A stretch of 64,000 nt of DNA from Flavobacterium macacae (GCF_003865365.1 NZ_RQVR01000014.1:30955-94954), one strand, 5' to 3'; shown: positions 17,970-27,445, counted from the first letter of the stretch. Numbers and translations: made by a program. Notes: generated by a model not told the origin, from the letters alone.

Positions 17970-18428
17970 ATGCAAATCAGACCTTTTCAAACATCAGACA
18001 CCCCTTGCCTACTCGAATTACTTCGTTTAAACACTCCTGATTATTTTTCAGCGAGTGAAGAAAATGACTTGATTGACTATTTAGAAAATGAAATCGAGCA
18101 GTATTTTGTGCTTTTAGTTGACCATGAAATCTTGGGTTGCGGTGGTTTTAATTTATCTGAAGACTTAAAAACAGGCAGAATTTCTTGGGATATTTTTCAC
18201 CCAACAAGCCAAGGAAAAAGACTCGGAACGGCTTTGACAAATTACCGAATCGAGCGCATGAAAGAAATAAAAAGCATTGAAACCATTTCGGTACGAACGT
18301 CACAATTGGCTTATCCTTTTTATGCCAAATTTGGATTGGAACTAAAAGAAATTGTAAAAGATTATTGGGCAGATGGATTTGATTTATATCGATTGGAAGC
18401 CGATGTTGATTTAGTTAAAATCAAATAA
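17970..18428 (+). CDS. GNAT-family N-acetyltransferase
   Basis: A 152-residue acetyl-CoA-dependent N-acyltransferase. Motif A is degenerate but readable as RISWDIFHPTSQGKRLGTALTNYRI, with the Q-G-x-x-L-G-T pyrophosphate loop; the C-terminal strand SVRTSQLAYPFYAKFGLE is the usual motif B. The substrate cannot be told from sequence. The ATG at 17970 (MQIRPFQTSDTP) aligns with normal GNAT starts; 20 upstream codons are open but not family-like. A second GNAT gene follows 69 nt downstream. Confidence 0.85.
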   Translation: MQIRPFQTSDTPCLLELLRLNTPDYFSASEENDLIDYLENEIEQYFVLLVDHEILGCGGFNLSEDLKTGRISWDIFHPTSQGKRLGTALTNYRIERMKEIKSIETISVRTSQLAYPFYAKFGLELKEIVKDYWADGFDLYRLEADVDLVKIK

Positions 18429-18497
18429 ACTGCAAATTGAACTGGAATTGCATTCAATTTTTTCATAATATTGAAGAACAACACAATATTCTATTTC

Positions 18498-18962
18498 ATG
18501 CCAAAAATTACTCTTACTAAAACGGATTCTACCAATGCTGATTTTCAAGAATTGGTCACCCATTTAGACCATTATCTCAAAGAAATTAACGGAAAGCACG
18601 ATGCTTTTTTTTCAAAACATAATACGCTCGACGCTTTAAGCCACGTGATTGTGGCTTATTCTGACGGAAAACCGATTGGCTGTGGCGCATTTAAGCCTTT
18701 TTCTGAAAAAGAAGCCGAAATCAAAAGAATGTTTGTGCTGGAAGAATTCAGAGGACAGGGCCTTGGCAGAAAAATCTTGAAAAGCCTAGAATATTGGGCA
18801 GAAGAATGCAATTTTGATTTCTGCATCTTAGAAACAAACGGAGAAATACCAAACGCTATAAAATTATACCAGAAAGCAGGTTATTCTTCCATTCAAAATT
18901 ATGGGCCATATAAAGATGTGGAAAGTTCCATGTGCATGAAAAAATGGGTTTCTGAAATTTAA
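18498..18962 (+). CDS. GNAT-family N-acetyltransferase
   Basis: A 154-residue acetyltransferase with a clear motif A (IKRMFVLEEFRGQGLGRKILKSLEYWA) holding the R-G-Q-G-L-G acetyl-CoA loop, and motif B (LETNGEIPNAIKLYQKAGYSSI). It belongs to the YpeA/PhnO-like set of small GNATs; substrate unknown. The ATG at 18498 is preferred to a TTG nine codons upstream. It differs clearly from the preceding GNAT and is not a recent duplicate. Confidence 0.88.
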   Translation: MPKITLTKTDSTNADFQELVTHLDHYLKEINGKHDAFFSKHNTLDALSHVIVAYSDGKPIGCGAFKPFSEKEAEIKRMFVLEEFRGQGLGRKILKSLEYWAEECNFDFCILETNGEIPNAIKLYQKAGYSSIQNYGPYKDVESSMCMKKWVSEI

Positions 18963-18984
18963 ATTTTTTATAAAAACAAAAAAC

Positions 18985-19440
18985 ATGAAACAAGCTTTTG
19001 ACATTACGTACCAAAACAGAAAAGTGCTTTTGACTTTTTTACAAAATTATTCTTTGGAACAGTTAAACAAAGTTCCAACAGGCTTTAACAACAATATCAT
19101 TTGGAACATCGGACATATCGTGGTGGTACAGCAACTTTTGGCGTACAAACTTTCTGGATTGCAACCGATGATTTCTTCAGAATTGATTGCAAAATATGCC
19201 CGCGGGACCAAGCCAGAAACCGATGTCACGACGTATGAAGTGGAGGAAATAAAAGGATTGCTTTTTAAAACCATTGAACAGACAAAAGATGATTTTGAAA
19301 GTTCCATTTTTAAAACCTATCGTGAATTTACCAATGATTTAGGCTTTACGCTAACCAGTATTGAAGAAGCAATTTCGTTTAATAATTTTCACGAAGCCGT
19401 GCATCTGGGAATGATTATGAGTATTCGAAAATTTGTTTGA
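18985..19440 (+). CDS. DinB-family protein
   Basis: A 151-residue four-helix-bundle protein of the DinB/YfiT superfamily, which often bind a metal through three histidines and may act as thiol-dependent transferases. Candidate metal ligands are the His in IIWNIGHIVVVQQLL (about residue 48) and those in NNFHEAVHLGMIM (residues about 132 and 136). The reaction is unknown. It is 22 nt downstream of the second GNAT gene, and may be in the same transcript. Confidence 0.85.
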   Translation: MKQAFDITYQNRKVLLTFLQNYSLEQLNKVPTGFNNNIIWNIGHIVVVQQLLAYKLSGLQPMISSELIAKYARGTKPETDVTTYEVEEIKGLLFKTIEQTKDDFESSIFKTYREFTNDLGFTLTSIEEAISFNNFHEAVHLGMIMSIRKFV

Positions 19441-19452
19441 TTTAAAATTATA

Positions 19453-19851
19453 ATGCTTAAACGCGTATTCTCTATATTTTTATCGCTCTTTGTAATTAAT
19501 TGCAACCCAATTACAGAAAAAAACACATCAGAGTCTTTAGAAGATTTTGATGTGTTTTATAATAAGTTTCATAGTGACAGTGTTTTTCAACTCTCAAGAA
19601 TTAAATTCCCTTTAAAAGGAAAAAAAATAGACGGCTTCAAAAAAGAAGAATGGACAGCTAAAAATTGGGACCCGCTAATTACTAAAATTACTGCTATTGA
19701 CACAACAGAATTTAAAACAAGCGCTATTAAAAGAGATTCAACATTTATTCAAAAGTGCTACATTTCAGATTCTGGATTTTACACAGAATATCAATTTGAA
19801 TTAGTCGACGGCAAGTGGAATCTAGTCTACGCTCTTGATAAAAACCTTTGA
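19453..19851 (+). CDS. Small lipoprotein of unknown function
   Basis: A 132-residue protein with a lipoprotein signal (MLKRVFSIFLSLFVINC, Cys17), followed by a short acidic mature domain with no recognised family. It ends exactly one base before the stop codon of the convergent DUF3298 lipoprotein gene, with no terminator between them. Probably envelope-anchored. Function unknown. Confidence 0.65.
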   Translation: MLKRVFSIFLSLFVINCNPITEKNTSESLEDFDVFYNKFHSDSVFQLSRIKFPLKGKKIDGFKKEEWTAKNWDPLITKITAIDTTEFKTSAIKRDSTFIQKCYISDSGFYTEYQFELVDGKWNLVYALDKNL

Positions 19852-20625
19852 TTATTTAATCTTCAAAAACGTATCCGCTTCACTATACGGAATCAAAACT
19901 TCTTTTGGACCTTCCACATACGCGGCAATTTCATAAATATTGTAATACAAAAGCAAGCCTTTGTCGGTATAAAAATAAGTCTGAGGCAATTCAAAAACTT
20001 CTTTCATAAACATCATTCCGGTTGAATTGATTGGTTTTGTTGCCGGAATTTTAAACTTCTCACGGAATTTCTTTTCAGCTAAAACTTTAAAAGCAATAGT
20101 GTCTTTTAAGATGTCGTTTTTTTCTAACGATTTCCCGGTTGCTTTGTCAAAAATCAGCGAACGGTTTCCGTCATACCCGTGAGCGCCTCCGGTAAATGTA
20201 TAATTGTGTAATTTTATATTTAAGATTTTATCAGAAGTATACGCCACGCTAGCTTCTACTTTCGCTTCCCAACCTGGTCTTTCGTCTGCATATTCTTCTT
20301 TCAATTTATCATAAGAATCGATGAAGGCTGCCATCACTTCTTCGTACGTTTTTCCATCTGAAGGTTTTTCTCCAAAATAAACAATGCCGCGAACCGTATT
20401 AAATATTTTTTTATTGATACTGTCAGCAACTACCGCAACATTTGAAACTTCGGGAACCACGATTTTCACTTCAGCACAAACAGCTGTCTTGCACGGAAGC
20501 GCGGTTTTCTTTTCGTATGTTTTGGTTTGGAATTCAAGAGTGGCGGTTTCTGAATTTTGTTTTTTATCTTTTTGGCAACTTGCAAACGTAACTGCAATGG
20601 CTATTGATAGTAGGACTGTTTTCAT
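19852..20625 (-). CDS. DUF3298/RsiV-like lipoprotein
   Basis: A 257-residue lipoprotein (MKTVLLSIAIAVTFASC, Cys17). The mature part carries a DUF4163-like N-terminal region and a C-terminal DUF3298 segment: the GGAHGYDGNRSLIFDKATGKSLEKNDIL stretch is characteristic. In Bacillus RsiV this fold binds lysozyme and controls an ECF sigma factor, but here there is no transmembrane anchor or sigma gene nearby, so that role cannot be assumed. Convergent with the lipoprotein gene at 19453, divergent from metB. Confidence 0.8.
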   Translation of the reverse strand: MKTVLLSIAIAVTFASCQKDKKQNSETATLEFQTKTYEKKTALPCKTAVCAEVKIVVPEVSNVAVVADSINKKIFNTVRGIVYFGEKPSDGKTYEEVMAAFIDSYDKLKEEYADERPGWEAKVEASVAYTSDKILNIKLHNYTFTGGAHGYDGNRSLIFDKATGKSLEKNDILKDTIAFKVLAEKKFREKFKIPATKPINSTGMMFMKEVFELPQTYFYTDKGLLLYYNIYEIAAYVEGPKEVLIPYSEADTFLKIK

Positions 20626-20659
20626 GGCTTTGTTGTTAATTATTTATAAAGATACCCTT

Positions 20660-20687
20660 TTGGGATGGAAATTAAAAGGTAAATTTG
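20660..20687 (+). promoter_or_regulatory. Predicted metB promoter
   Basis: TTG (20660-20662), 17-nt spacer, TAAATTTG (20680-20687). Full match to the Flavobacterium consensus, 31 nt upstream of the metB ATG. Confidence 0.6.
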
Positions 20688-20718
20688 TCCTAATATTGAT
20701 ACTTAAAGAATCATTTAT

Positions 20719-21864
20719 ATGAAATTTAACACCAAAGTAATTCACGGAGGACAGCACCACGACCCTTCCACAGGCGCTGTAATGCCTCCTGTTTATCAAA
20801 CTTCGACTTTTTTACAGACCAGTCCTGGAGTTCCTGTTGGCGAATATGAATACAGCAGAGCTGCAAACCCAACCCGTACGGCTTTAGAAAATGCTTTGGC
20901 GAGCATTGAAAACGGAACGCGCGGTTTGGCTTTTTCTTCTGGATTGGCAGCCACTGACTGCGTTTTGAGATCCTTTAAAGCAGGCGATGAAATCATTGCA
21001 ATGGATGATTTATATGGAGGAACGTATAGAATGTTTACCAGAATCTACAAAGATTCAGGCATCAAGTTCCACTTTGTCGACATGAACGATTTAGAGAAAT
21101 TTAAGTCTTTGATCAATGAAAACACCAAATTGGTTTGGGTGGAGACGCCAACAAACCCGTTAATGAAATTGGCTGACATTGAAGCTATTGCAAAAATAAC
21201 GAAAGAAAAAAACTTGCTTTTTGCAGTTGACAATACTTTTGCAACGCCGTACCTTCAAAAACCTTTGGATCTTGGCGCGGATATCGTAATGCATTCGGCC
21301 ACTAAATATCTTGGAGGCCATTCTGATGTTATCGCTGGAGCTTTGATTACGAAGGATGAAAAATTAGGCGAACAGTTGCATTTTCAACAATTTGCAACAG
21401 GCGCAACTCTTGGACCGCAAGATTCCTTCTTGGTTTTGAGAGGAATCAAAACATTGAGCTTGAGAGTACAAAGACATTGTGAAAACGGTGTAAAAGTATC
21501 TGAATTCTTGAACAATCATCCAAAAGTAAAAACGGTTTTTTATCCAGGATTAGCATCGCATCCGTTTCACGAAATTGCTAAAAAGCAGATGAAAAACGGT
21601 TTCGGAGGCATGGTTTCGTTCACTTTTGAATCTGGCAAAAAGGAAGACGCTATTTCTTTCCTAGAAAAATTAGAAGTTTTCACGTTGGCAGAATCTCTGG
21701 GCGGTGTGGAATCATTGGCAAATCACCCGGCATTGATGACACACGCTTCGATCCCGGAAGACAAGCGTAAAGAAATCGGTATTTCTGATGACTTGGTTCG
21801 TTTGAGCGTAGGAATTGAAGATATTGAAGACCTGCTTGCGGATCTAGAACAAGCGTTGAAATAA
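20719..21864 (+). CDS. metB: Cystathionine gamma-synthase / beta-lyase family PLP enzyme
   Basis: Cys/Met-metabolism PLP enzyme of 381 residues. The PLP-binding lysine is Lys196 in MHSATKYLGGHSDV; substrate-binding EYEYSRAANPTRTALE and SLGGVESLANHPALMTHAS are conserved. These features fit cystathionine gamma-synthase (O-succinyl or O-acetylhomoserine plus cysteine) but beta- and gamma-lyases share them, so the reaction direction is uncertain. Cytosolic. Single-gene unit between a good promoter and a strong terminator. Confidence 0.85.
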   Translation: MKFNTKVIHGGQHHDPSTGAVMPPVYQTSTFLQTSPGVPVGEYEYSRAANPTRTALENALASIENGTRGLAFSSGLAATDCVLRSFKAGDEIIAMDDLYGGTYRMFTRIYKDSGIKFHFVDMNDLEKFKSLINENTKLVWVETPTNPLMKLADIEAIAKITKEKNLLFAVDNTFATPYLQKPLDLGADIVMHSATKYLGGHSDVIAGALITKDEKLGEQLHFQQFATGATLGPQDSFLVLRGIKTLSLRVQRHCENGVKVSEFLNNHPKVKTVFYPGLASHPFHEIAKKQMKNGFGGMVSFTFESGKKEDAISFLEKLEVFTLAESLGGVESLANHPALMTHASIPEDKRKEIGISDDLVRLSVGIEDIEDLLADLEQALK

Positions 21865-21881
21865 GAAAATGTTATAAAAGC

Positions 21882-21913
21882 AAAAAGTCCCGAAAAGAAT
21901 CGGGACTTTTTTT
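21882..21913. terminator. Bidirectional terminator between metB and the convergent gene
   Basis: AAAAGTCCCGA / TCGGGACTTTT stem with a 6-nt loop and A/T tails on both sides, between two convergent stops. Confidence 0.9.
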
Positions 21914-21927
21914 ATGTCTAAAAACGA

Positions 21928-22707
21928 TTAATTCAAATAATAAATGTATCCAAAGTTTAACCAAACCAACCAGTCATTGGCTTTATTTTCAGGATATCTA
22001 TCTGGATCAGGACTTAAACCGTCCACCCAGTTGGAGAAATAATATTGAAATCTTAAATCAACCATTAAATCAGAAACTTCGTTTAGCTTATATCGTGTTC
22101 CAACGCTTGACACAACAGACCAAGTGTTTCCGTCGTCGTTAGTAAAAGCATCTCTATATTTTACGGGCGTGTTCAAAACGGTCAAAGGTCCGGTTACAGA
22201 ATAGGCTTCGGGACTGTAGTGGCTGTATTGCGCACCTAAACTCACAAAAGGAGCCCACGAACCATTTGTAGCAATAAAATCTCTAATACTTAAAGGGAAA
22301 TATTCCAACTGCATCCCGATATTTGTTACCGCCGTGCTTCCTCTCATGTCCCGCAATTGCTGTGCTGCAACCGATTTTTTTTCAGGAGCAACCCATTCGC
22401 CAAAATGTTTCAGCTCTGTTTTATTATAAGAGAGCTCTGACCTTACTTTAAAATGATCATTAAAATAAGAATACGACCTAAGGCAATTACATTCTAGATC
22501 AATAGCAAAATTCAAATAATGTACGATTCCGATTCCAAGTCCAGTATTTCCCGAATTGGTATTCAAATCATACCGTTCCCCATAATCTGATTGAAAAGCA
22601 ACAGGCCCTGCAATTACTCCGATTTCATGAGAAAGTCCAAATTGTGCTGTGGAAGAATGTAGGCCGCCAAAAAACAAGGCTGTTAATAAGAGATAGATTT
22701 TGGGCAT
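21928..22707 (-). CDS. Outer-membrane-barrel-like protein, THC0290_0291 family
   Basis: A 259-residue protein with a signal peptide (cleavage near STAQ-FGLSHEIG). The mature start FGLSHEIGVIAGPVAFQSDYGER and the later DMRGSTAVTNIGMQLEYFPLSIRDF are hallmarks of a flavobacterial family I remember as THC0290_0291. The alternating hydrophobic pattern and the aromatic C-terminus (NFGYIYYLN) suggest a small outer-membrane beta barrel. Function unknown. Single-gene unit convergent with metB, with an exact TAnnTTTG element upstream. Confidence 0.75.
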   Translation of the reverse strand: MPKIYLLLTALFFGGLHSSTAQFGLSHEIGVIAGPVAFQSDYGERYDLNTNSGNTGLGIGIVHYLNFAIDLECNCLRSYSYFNDHFKVRSELSYNKTELKHFGEWVAPEKKSVAAQQLRDMRGSTAVTNIGMQLEYFPLSIRDFIATNGSWAPFVSLGAQYSHYSPEAYSVTGPLTVLNTPVKYRDAFTNDDGNTWSVVSSVGTRYKLNEVSDLMVDLRFQYYFSNWVDGLSPDPDRYPENKANDWLVWLNFGYIYYLN

Positions 22708-22733
22708 CTGTCTTGTTTAAAAGAATTTAACGA

Positions 22734-22741
22734 CAAATATA
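22734..22741 (-). promoter_or_regulatory. Promoter -7 element for the THC0290_0291-like gene
   Basis: TATATTTG on the minus strand, 26 nt upstream of the ATG. Confidence 0.5.
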
Positions 22742-22929
22742 TAAAAACATAAACCACTTATAAAAAAAAATAAAAAAAATACTTTTTTGGTTTTAAAAAT
22801 ATCCTAAAAACTTTTAATTAACAGAAAAAATCTATTGAAAAAATAAAAAAAATATTCAATTATTGCTATAACTTGTATCTTTACATCCTCAAACGAAAAC
22901 GTTTTCCAAACGTTAATAACTTAATAATC

Positions 22930-24273
22930 ATGACAGAAAGCATTCACTCTTTTGTTGAAGCAGTGGCAAAGAGAAATCCTAATGAGCCTGAATTCATGCA
23001 GGCTGTAAAAGAAGTTGCAGAAACCGTAATTCCTTTTATCGAAGAAAATAAAAAATACCAAAACAAGATGCTTTTGGAGAGAATGGTGGAAGCAGAACGT
23101 GTGATCATGTTCAGGGTAGCTTGGGTTGATGACGCTGGAAACACGCAGGTGAACAGGGGTTATAGAATCCAAATGAATTCCGCAATCGGACCTTATAAAG
23201 GTGGCATTCGTTTCCATCCGTCTGTAAACCTGAGCATCTTGAAATTCCTTGCTTTTGAGCAGACTTTCAAAAACAGCTTGACTACGTTGCCCATGGGTGG
23301 CGGAAAAGGGGGTGCTGATTTTGATCCAAAAGGGAAATCTGACAATGAGATCATGAAATTCTGTCAAGCTTTCATGACTGAACTATCAAAACACATTGGT
23401 GATAACACTGACATTCCAGCCGGAGATATCGGTGTTGGAGGTCGTGAAGTGGGCTACATGTTTGGTCAATACAAAAGACTAAGAAACGAATTTACAGGCG
23501 TTTTAACAGGAAAAGGAATTTCTTTCGGAGGTTCGCTAATCCGTCCTGAAGCGACTGGTTATGGCGATGTCTATTTTGCACAAAGCATGTTAGAAACAAA
23601 AGGGGAAAGCTTTGCTGGAAAAACAGTTGTCGTTTCTGGTTCTGGAAATGTGGCACAATATGCGGCAGAAAAAGCCACCCAATTGGGCGGAAAAGTTGTT
23701 ACTTTTTCGGATTCAACTGGCTACATTTATGACGAAGCAGGTATTGATGCTGAAAAACTGGCTTACATTATGGAAATAAAAAATGTAAACTACGGAAGAA
23801 TCAGCGATTATTTGACTAAATATCCAAATGCTAAATATGTGGCCGGAAAACGCCCTTGGGAAGTGACATGTGACGTGGCTTTGCCTTGCGCAACCCAAAA
23901 CGAGTTGGACGAAGATGACGCCCAGACTTTACTTAAAAACGGTTGCATTTGCGTTGCCGAAGGCGCAAATATGCCTTCAACTCCAGAAGCAGTTACTGTT
24001 TTCTTAGAGGCAAAAATCTTGTTTGCTCCAGGAAAAGCTTCCAATGCGGGTGGCGTTGCAACTTCTGGTCTTGAAATGTCTCAAAACTCTTTGCGATTGA
24101 GCTGGGGTTCTGAAGAAGTTGACGAAAGGCTAAAAAGAATCATGCTTGACATCCACGCTTCTTGCGTAGAATATGGCTCTGACGGAACTGGTTATGTTGA
24201 CTATGTAAAAGGAGCAAATATTGCAGGTTTCGTGAAAGTGGCTGATGCGATGTTAGCACAAGGAATCGTATAA
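22930..24273 (+). CDS. gdhA: Glutamate dehydrogenase, probably NADP-specific
   Basis: Catalyses reductive amination of 2-oxoglutarate to glutamate (ammonium assimilation) or its reverse. The 447-residue hexameric type-I enzyme has the substrate domain with YKGGIRFHPSVN and the catalytic-lysine loop LPMGGGKGGADFDPKGKS, then a Rossmann domain with VVVSGSGNVAQYAAEK. Length and motifs match the NADP-linked bacterial class; coenzyme choice is inferred. The ATG at 22930 is preferred to a frame opening at 22873, which would add a non-conserved leader. The 222-nt upstream space is very AT-rich with no clear full promoter. A hairpin terminator follows. Confidence 0.95.
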   Translation: MTESIHSFVEAVAKRNPNEPEFMQAVKEVAETVIPFIEENKKYQNKMLLERMVEAERVIMFRVAWVDDAGNTQVNRGYRIQMNSAIGPYKGGIRFHPSVNLSILKFLAFEQTFKNSLTTLPMGGGKGGADFDPKGKSDNEIMKFCQAFMTELSKHIGDNTDIPAGDIGVGGREVGYMFGQYKRLRNEFTGVLTGKGISFGGSLIRPEATGYGDVYFAQSMLETKGESFAGKTVVVSGSGNVAQYAAEKATQLGGKVVTFSDSTGYIYDEAGIDAEKLAYIMEIKNVNYGRISDYLTKYPNAKYVAGKRPWEVTCDVALPCATQNELDEDDAQTLLKNGCICVAEGANMPSTPEAVTVFLEAKILFAPGKASNAGGVATSGLEMSQNSLRLSWGSEEVDERLKRIMLDIHASCVEYGSDGTGYVDYVKGANIAGFVKVADAMLAQGIV

Positions 24274-24294
24274 TTTTCAATTTATATAAAATTA

Positions 24295-24325
24295 AAATGC
24301 TCTCCAATAGAGGGCATTTTTTTTT
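24295..24325 (+). terminator. gdhA terminator
   Basis: AATGCTCTC / GAGGGCATT 9-bp stem (one T-G pair) with a 5-nt loop, followed by about ten T, 21 nt past the gdhA stop. Confidence 0.85.
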
Positions 24326-24395
24326 TGAATAAAATCCAGAAATCATGATTTCAAAAAGGGTATTTATATGAAAAAAGAAATAATTTCGTTTGTAT

Positions 24396-24403
24396 TATAT
24401 TTG
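24396..24403 (+). promoter_or_regulatory. Promoter -7 element for porZ-recO
   Basis: TATATTTG followed by CACTC, 20 nt upstream of the porZ ATG; exact TAnnTTTG match. No TTG at the usual distance. Confidence 0.55.
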
Positions 24404-24423
24404 CACTCTATTTAAACCCCACA

Positions 24424-26709
24424 ATGAGAAAATATTTCTTCTTTTTACTTTTGATTTCACAAATGGCTTTTGCCCAAAACAATCAGTTGTGGAAAGGTTA
24501 TTTTTCTTACAACGAAGTGAATGACTTGACGGAATCACCAACAAGAATCATTGCTTCAACCCAAAAAGCATTGTTTTCAAAAAACTTGAACATCAATGAA
24601 TTAAAGACTACAACCACAATCGATGGGCTTTCTGGTCAAGATATTACGTCTATTTATTACAGCACAAACTTCAATAAAACGTACATTGGCCACGCCAACG
24701 GATTGATGTTAATTGTAAACGGAAGCGACGGTGCTATAAAAATCGTTCCCGGAATCAGAGATCAAAATGGAATCACGCCTACCAAGAAGAAAATCAATCA
24801 TTTTCTGGAATATGAAAACAAATTGTACATTTCCACCGATTTTGGATTGGTTCAATTCAATTTAGAAACCCAACTTTTTGGCGACACTTATCTGCTTGGC
24901 AATGCCGGTCAAGAATTAATCGTATATCAATCGGCAGTTTTAAACAATTCAATTTATGCAGCAACAGATTTAGGAGGAATACGAAGTGCTGATTTGATGA
25001 ATCCAAATTTAAATGACTTTGCGCAATGGTCTACATTTGACCCAGGAAGCTGGAAAGGAATAGTGAATCACAACAATCAATTAGTTGTTTTAAATTCAAG
25101 TAATTCTGTTTCAAGACACAATGGTTCGGGATTTTCACTAGTTTTAAATCTTCCGCAAACAGGTCTTGACATCAGAACTTTTCAAAACACACTTTCAATA
25201 ACAACCAACAATCACGTTTATACTTTTGACCAAAATTTAATACAAACCTCACATATTATCAGCACTAATATTCCTGATATGGTTGTAAATTTTAATTGCG
25301 CAACGGTTATTGGAAATGCAATTTTTATTGGAACTAAAGAAAATGGAGTAATTACAGCGTCTTTATCAAATCCATCTACATTTGAGGTTTTAAAGCCTGA
25401 CGGTCCTTCAAGAAATAATATTTTTTCTCTTAAATCCACGCCAACCAATAAACTATGGGCTGTTTATGGTAGCTATAACATTTTTTATGTTCCTGATTAC
25501 AGCAATTTTGGCATCAGTAAGCTTTCAGATACCGGATGGTTAAATATTCCTTATGAAGAAACCCTTGAATCACAATCACTTACTCGAATTGCCCTAAATC
25601 CAAATGACGAAAAAAATGTCTTTTTTGGATCGAATCACACGGGGATTTTAGAATTTCAGGATGATATAGCCATTGCAAAATATGATCACACCACGCCAAA
25701 TGGTCCTGAATCTGTTTTTCTAACTGAGGCTCCAAGTTTTAAATCAGTCCGAAACAATGGACTTGCATTTGACAGAACCGGAAATCTGTGGTTTACAAAT
25801 TCTTTAGTTGACAACGCCATGAAAGTTCGCAAGGCAGATGGTTCGTGGCAATCTTTTTCAATTGCTGAATCTGTCCAAACCACAGATCAAAATTACGCCA
25901 ACCTTGTCATTGACAAAAATAGCACAAAGTGGTTCGCTTCTGAAAATGGATTAATGGGCTTTAATGAAAATACAACTCCAAAATTTAAAAAAGCTTCCTC
26001 AAGCGACGACGCAGGAAATCCGTTTTTGAACAATGTAAGGACCGTTGCCATTGACAACAATAATCGCCTTTGGATCGGTACTTTAGGCGGACTTCGTATT
26101 TTACCCGGCGTGGATCGTTTTTTAGGCGAAGATGACTTAGAAACCAATTCTATCATTATTATGGAAGACGGCTTGCCTCAAGAGCTTTTATACGAACAAA
26201 CCATTCTTGACATTGCGGTTGATGGCGCCAACAACAAATGGATTGCAACCGGAAGCTCTGGTGCTTTTTTACTTTCCTCAAACGGTCAACAAACGCTTTA
26301 TCATTTTACCAGAGAAAACTCGCCGTTGCCAAGTAATTCAATTAATGACATTGAAATAAATTCCAATACTGGCGAAGTATTTTTTGCCACAGACGCAGGA
26401 TTGGTTTCTTTTAAAGGAACTTCAACGGGTGCTTCTGGCGATTTATCAAACGTATATGTCTATCCAAATCCGGTTCGTCCAGAATTTACCGGAACCGTTA
26501 AAATTGCGGGATTAATTGATGATGCTAATGTGAAAATTACTGATATCGAAGGGAATTTGGTTTATGAAACCACGTCTGAAGGCGGAACTATCGAATGGGA
26601 CACCAAAGCTTTTGGAAAATACCGCGTAGCTTCGGGTGTTTATATGATTTTCATCGCTTCCAAAGACGGATTGGAAACCAAAGTTAAAAAAGTAATGATC
26701 ATAAGGTAA
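24424..26709 (+). CDS. porZ: Type IX secretion system protein PorZ
   Basis: A 761-residue exported protein (signal peptide ending MAFAQ). Two beta-propeller domains contain repeated two-component-regulator-propeller strands such as NNRLWIGTLGGLRIL and NKWIATGSSGAFLLS. The last 80 residues form a T9SS-type C-terminal domain: VYVYPNPVRPEFTGTVKI ... GVYMIFIASKDGLETKVKKVMIIR. In Porphyromonas gingivalis PorZ is part of the surface attachment complex and brings anionic LPS to the PorU sortase. Linkage to recO, with a one-base stop/start overlap, is the usual flavobacterial arrangement. The organism therefore probably has a type IX system, though its core por/spr/gld genes are not in this window. 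Confidence 0.88.
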   Translation: MRKYFFFLLLISQMAFAQNNQLWKGYFSYNEVNDLTESPTRIIASTQKALFSKNLNINELKTTTTIDGLSGQDITSIYYSTNFNKTYIGHANGLMLIVNGSDGAIKIVPGIRDQNGITPTKKKINHFLEYENKLYISTDFGLVQFNLETQLFGDTYLLGNAGQELIVYQSAVLNNSIYAATDLGGIRSADLMNPNLNDFAQWSTFDPGSWKGIVNHNNQLVVLNSSNSVSRHNGSGFSLVLNLPQTGLDIRTFQNTLSITTNNHVYTFDQNLIQTSHIISTNIPDMVVNFNCATVIGNAIFIGTKENGVITASLSNPSTFEVLKPDGPSRNNIFSLKSTPTNKLWAVYGSYNIFYVPDYSNFGISKLSDTGWLNIPYEETLESQSLTRIALNPNDEKNVFFGSNHTGILEFQDDIAIAKYDHTTPNGPESVFLTEAPSFKSVRNNGLAFDRTGNLWFTNSLVDNAMKVRKADGSWQSFSIAESVQTTDQNYANLVIDKNSTKWFASENGLMGFNENTTPKFKKASSSDDAGNPFLNNVRTVAIDNNNRLWIGTLGGLRILPGVDRFLGEDDLETNSIIIMEDGLPQELLYEQTILDIAVDGANNKWIATGSSGAFLLSSNGQQTLYHFTRENSPLPSNSINDIEINSNTGEVFFATDAGLVSFKGTSTGASGDLSNVYVYPNPVRPEFTGTVKIAGLIDDANVKITDIEGNLVYETTSEGGTIEWDTKAFGKYRVASGVYMIFIASKDGLETKVKKVMIIR

Positions 26710-27422
26710 TGCAAGTCAAAACCAAAGCTATCGTCATTTCTTCGTTGAAATACCAAGAGAAAAGCCTTATCGTCAAGTGCTTCACTGAAACAGACGGCTT
26801 GAAATCTTATTTCGTCCACAACGCTTTTTCAGGTAAAAACAACAAGCAGAAAATAGCCTATTTTCAACCTTTGAATATATTAGAAATTGAAGCAGTCCAC
26901 AAAAACAAAGGAACGCTCGAAAATTTCAAGGAAGTAAAACTTTCAACGGCTTACCAAACCATCAATACTGACATTTTTAAAAGCACAATTGTCATTTTTT
27001 TATCTGAAGTTTTACATCATAGCATTCACGAAGAAGAAAAAAACGAAGACCTTTTTCATTTTTTAGAAACCGCTTTTTTGTGGCTTGATAATCACGAGAC
27101 CATTTCTAATTTTCATTTGATCTTGCTGATTGAAACCACCAAGTTTTTAGGATTTTATCCTGACAGTTCTGACAATGATTTGAAATTCTTTGAAATGACC
27201 GAGGGAATTTTCACGCCTTTTCAATCGCTTTCTTGTCTTTCGGAACATGAAACCAATTTGTTCAAAAAATTACTTTCGTTAAAATTTGACAGTGACCAAA
27301 AAGTTTTTGCCGGAATAGAAAGATCGATTTTATTGAAAATTATTTTAGATTATTATGCTTTCCACTTAGATGGATTTCGAAGACCAAAATCATTGGAAGT
27401 TTTAAAAGAAGTTTTTTCTTAA
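26709..27422 (+). CDS. recO: DNA repair protein RecO
   Basis: Recombination mediator that works with RecF and RecR to load RecA on gapped DNA. The 237-residue protein has the N-terminal OB fold (KTKAIVISSLKYQEKSLIVKCFTETDGLKSYFV) and a helical C-terminal part. As usual in Bacteroidetes, the C-terminal zinc-finger cysteines of some RecO proteins are absent. The ATG overlaps the last base of the porZ stop, so translation is coupled. Confidence 0.93.
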   Translation: MQVKTKAIVISSLKYQEKSLIVKCFTETDGLKSYFVHNAFSGKNNKQKIAYFQPLNILEIEAVHKNKGTLENFKEVKLSTAYQTINTDIFKSTIVIFLSEVLHHSIHEEEKNEDLFHFLETAFLWLDNHETISNFHLILLIETTKFLGFYPDSSDNDLKFFEMTEGIFTPFQSLSCLSEHETNLFKKLLSLKFDSDQKVFAGIERSILLKIILDYYAFHLDGFRRPKSLEVLKEVFS

Positions 27423-27445
27423 TCTTTTTTTTATCTCCTATCAAA

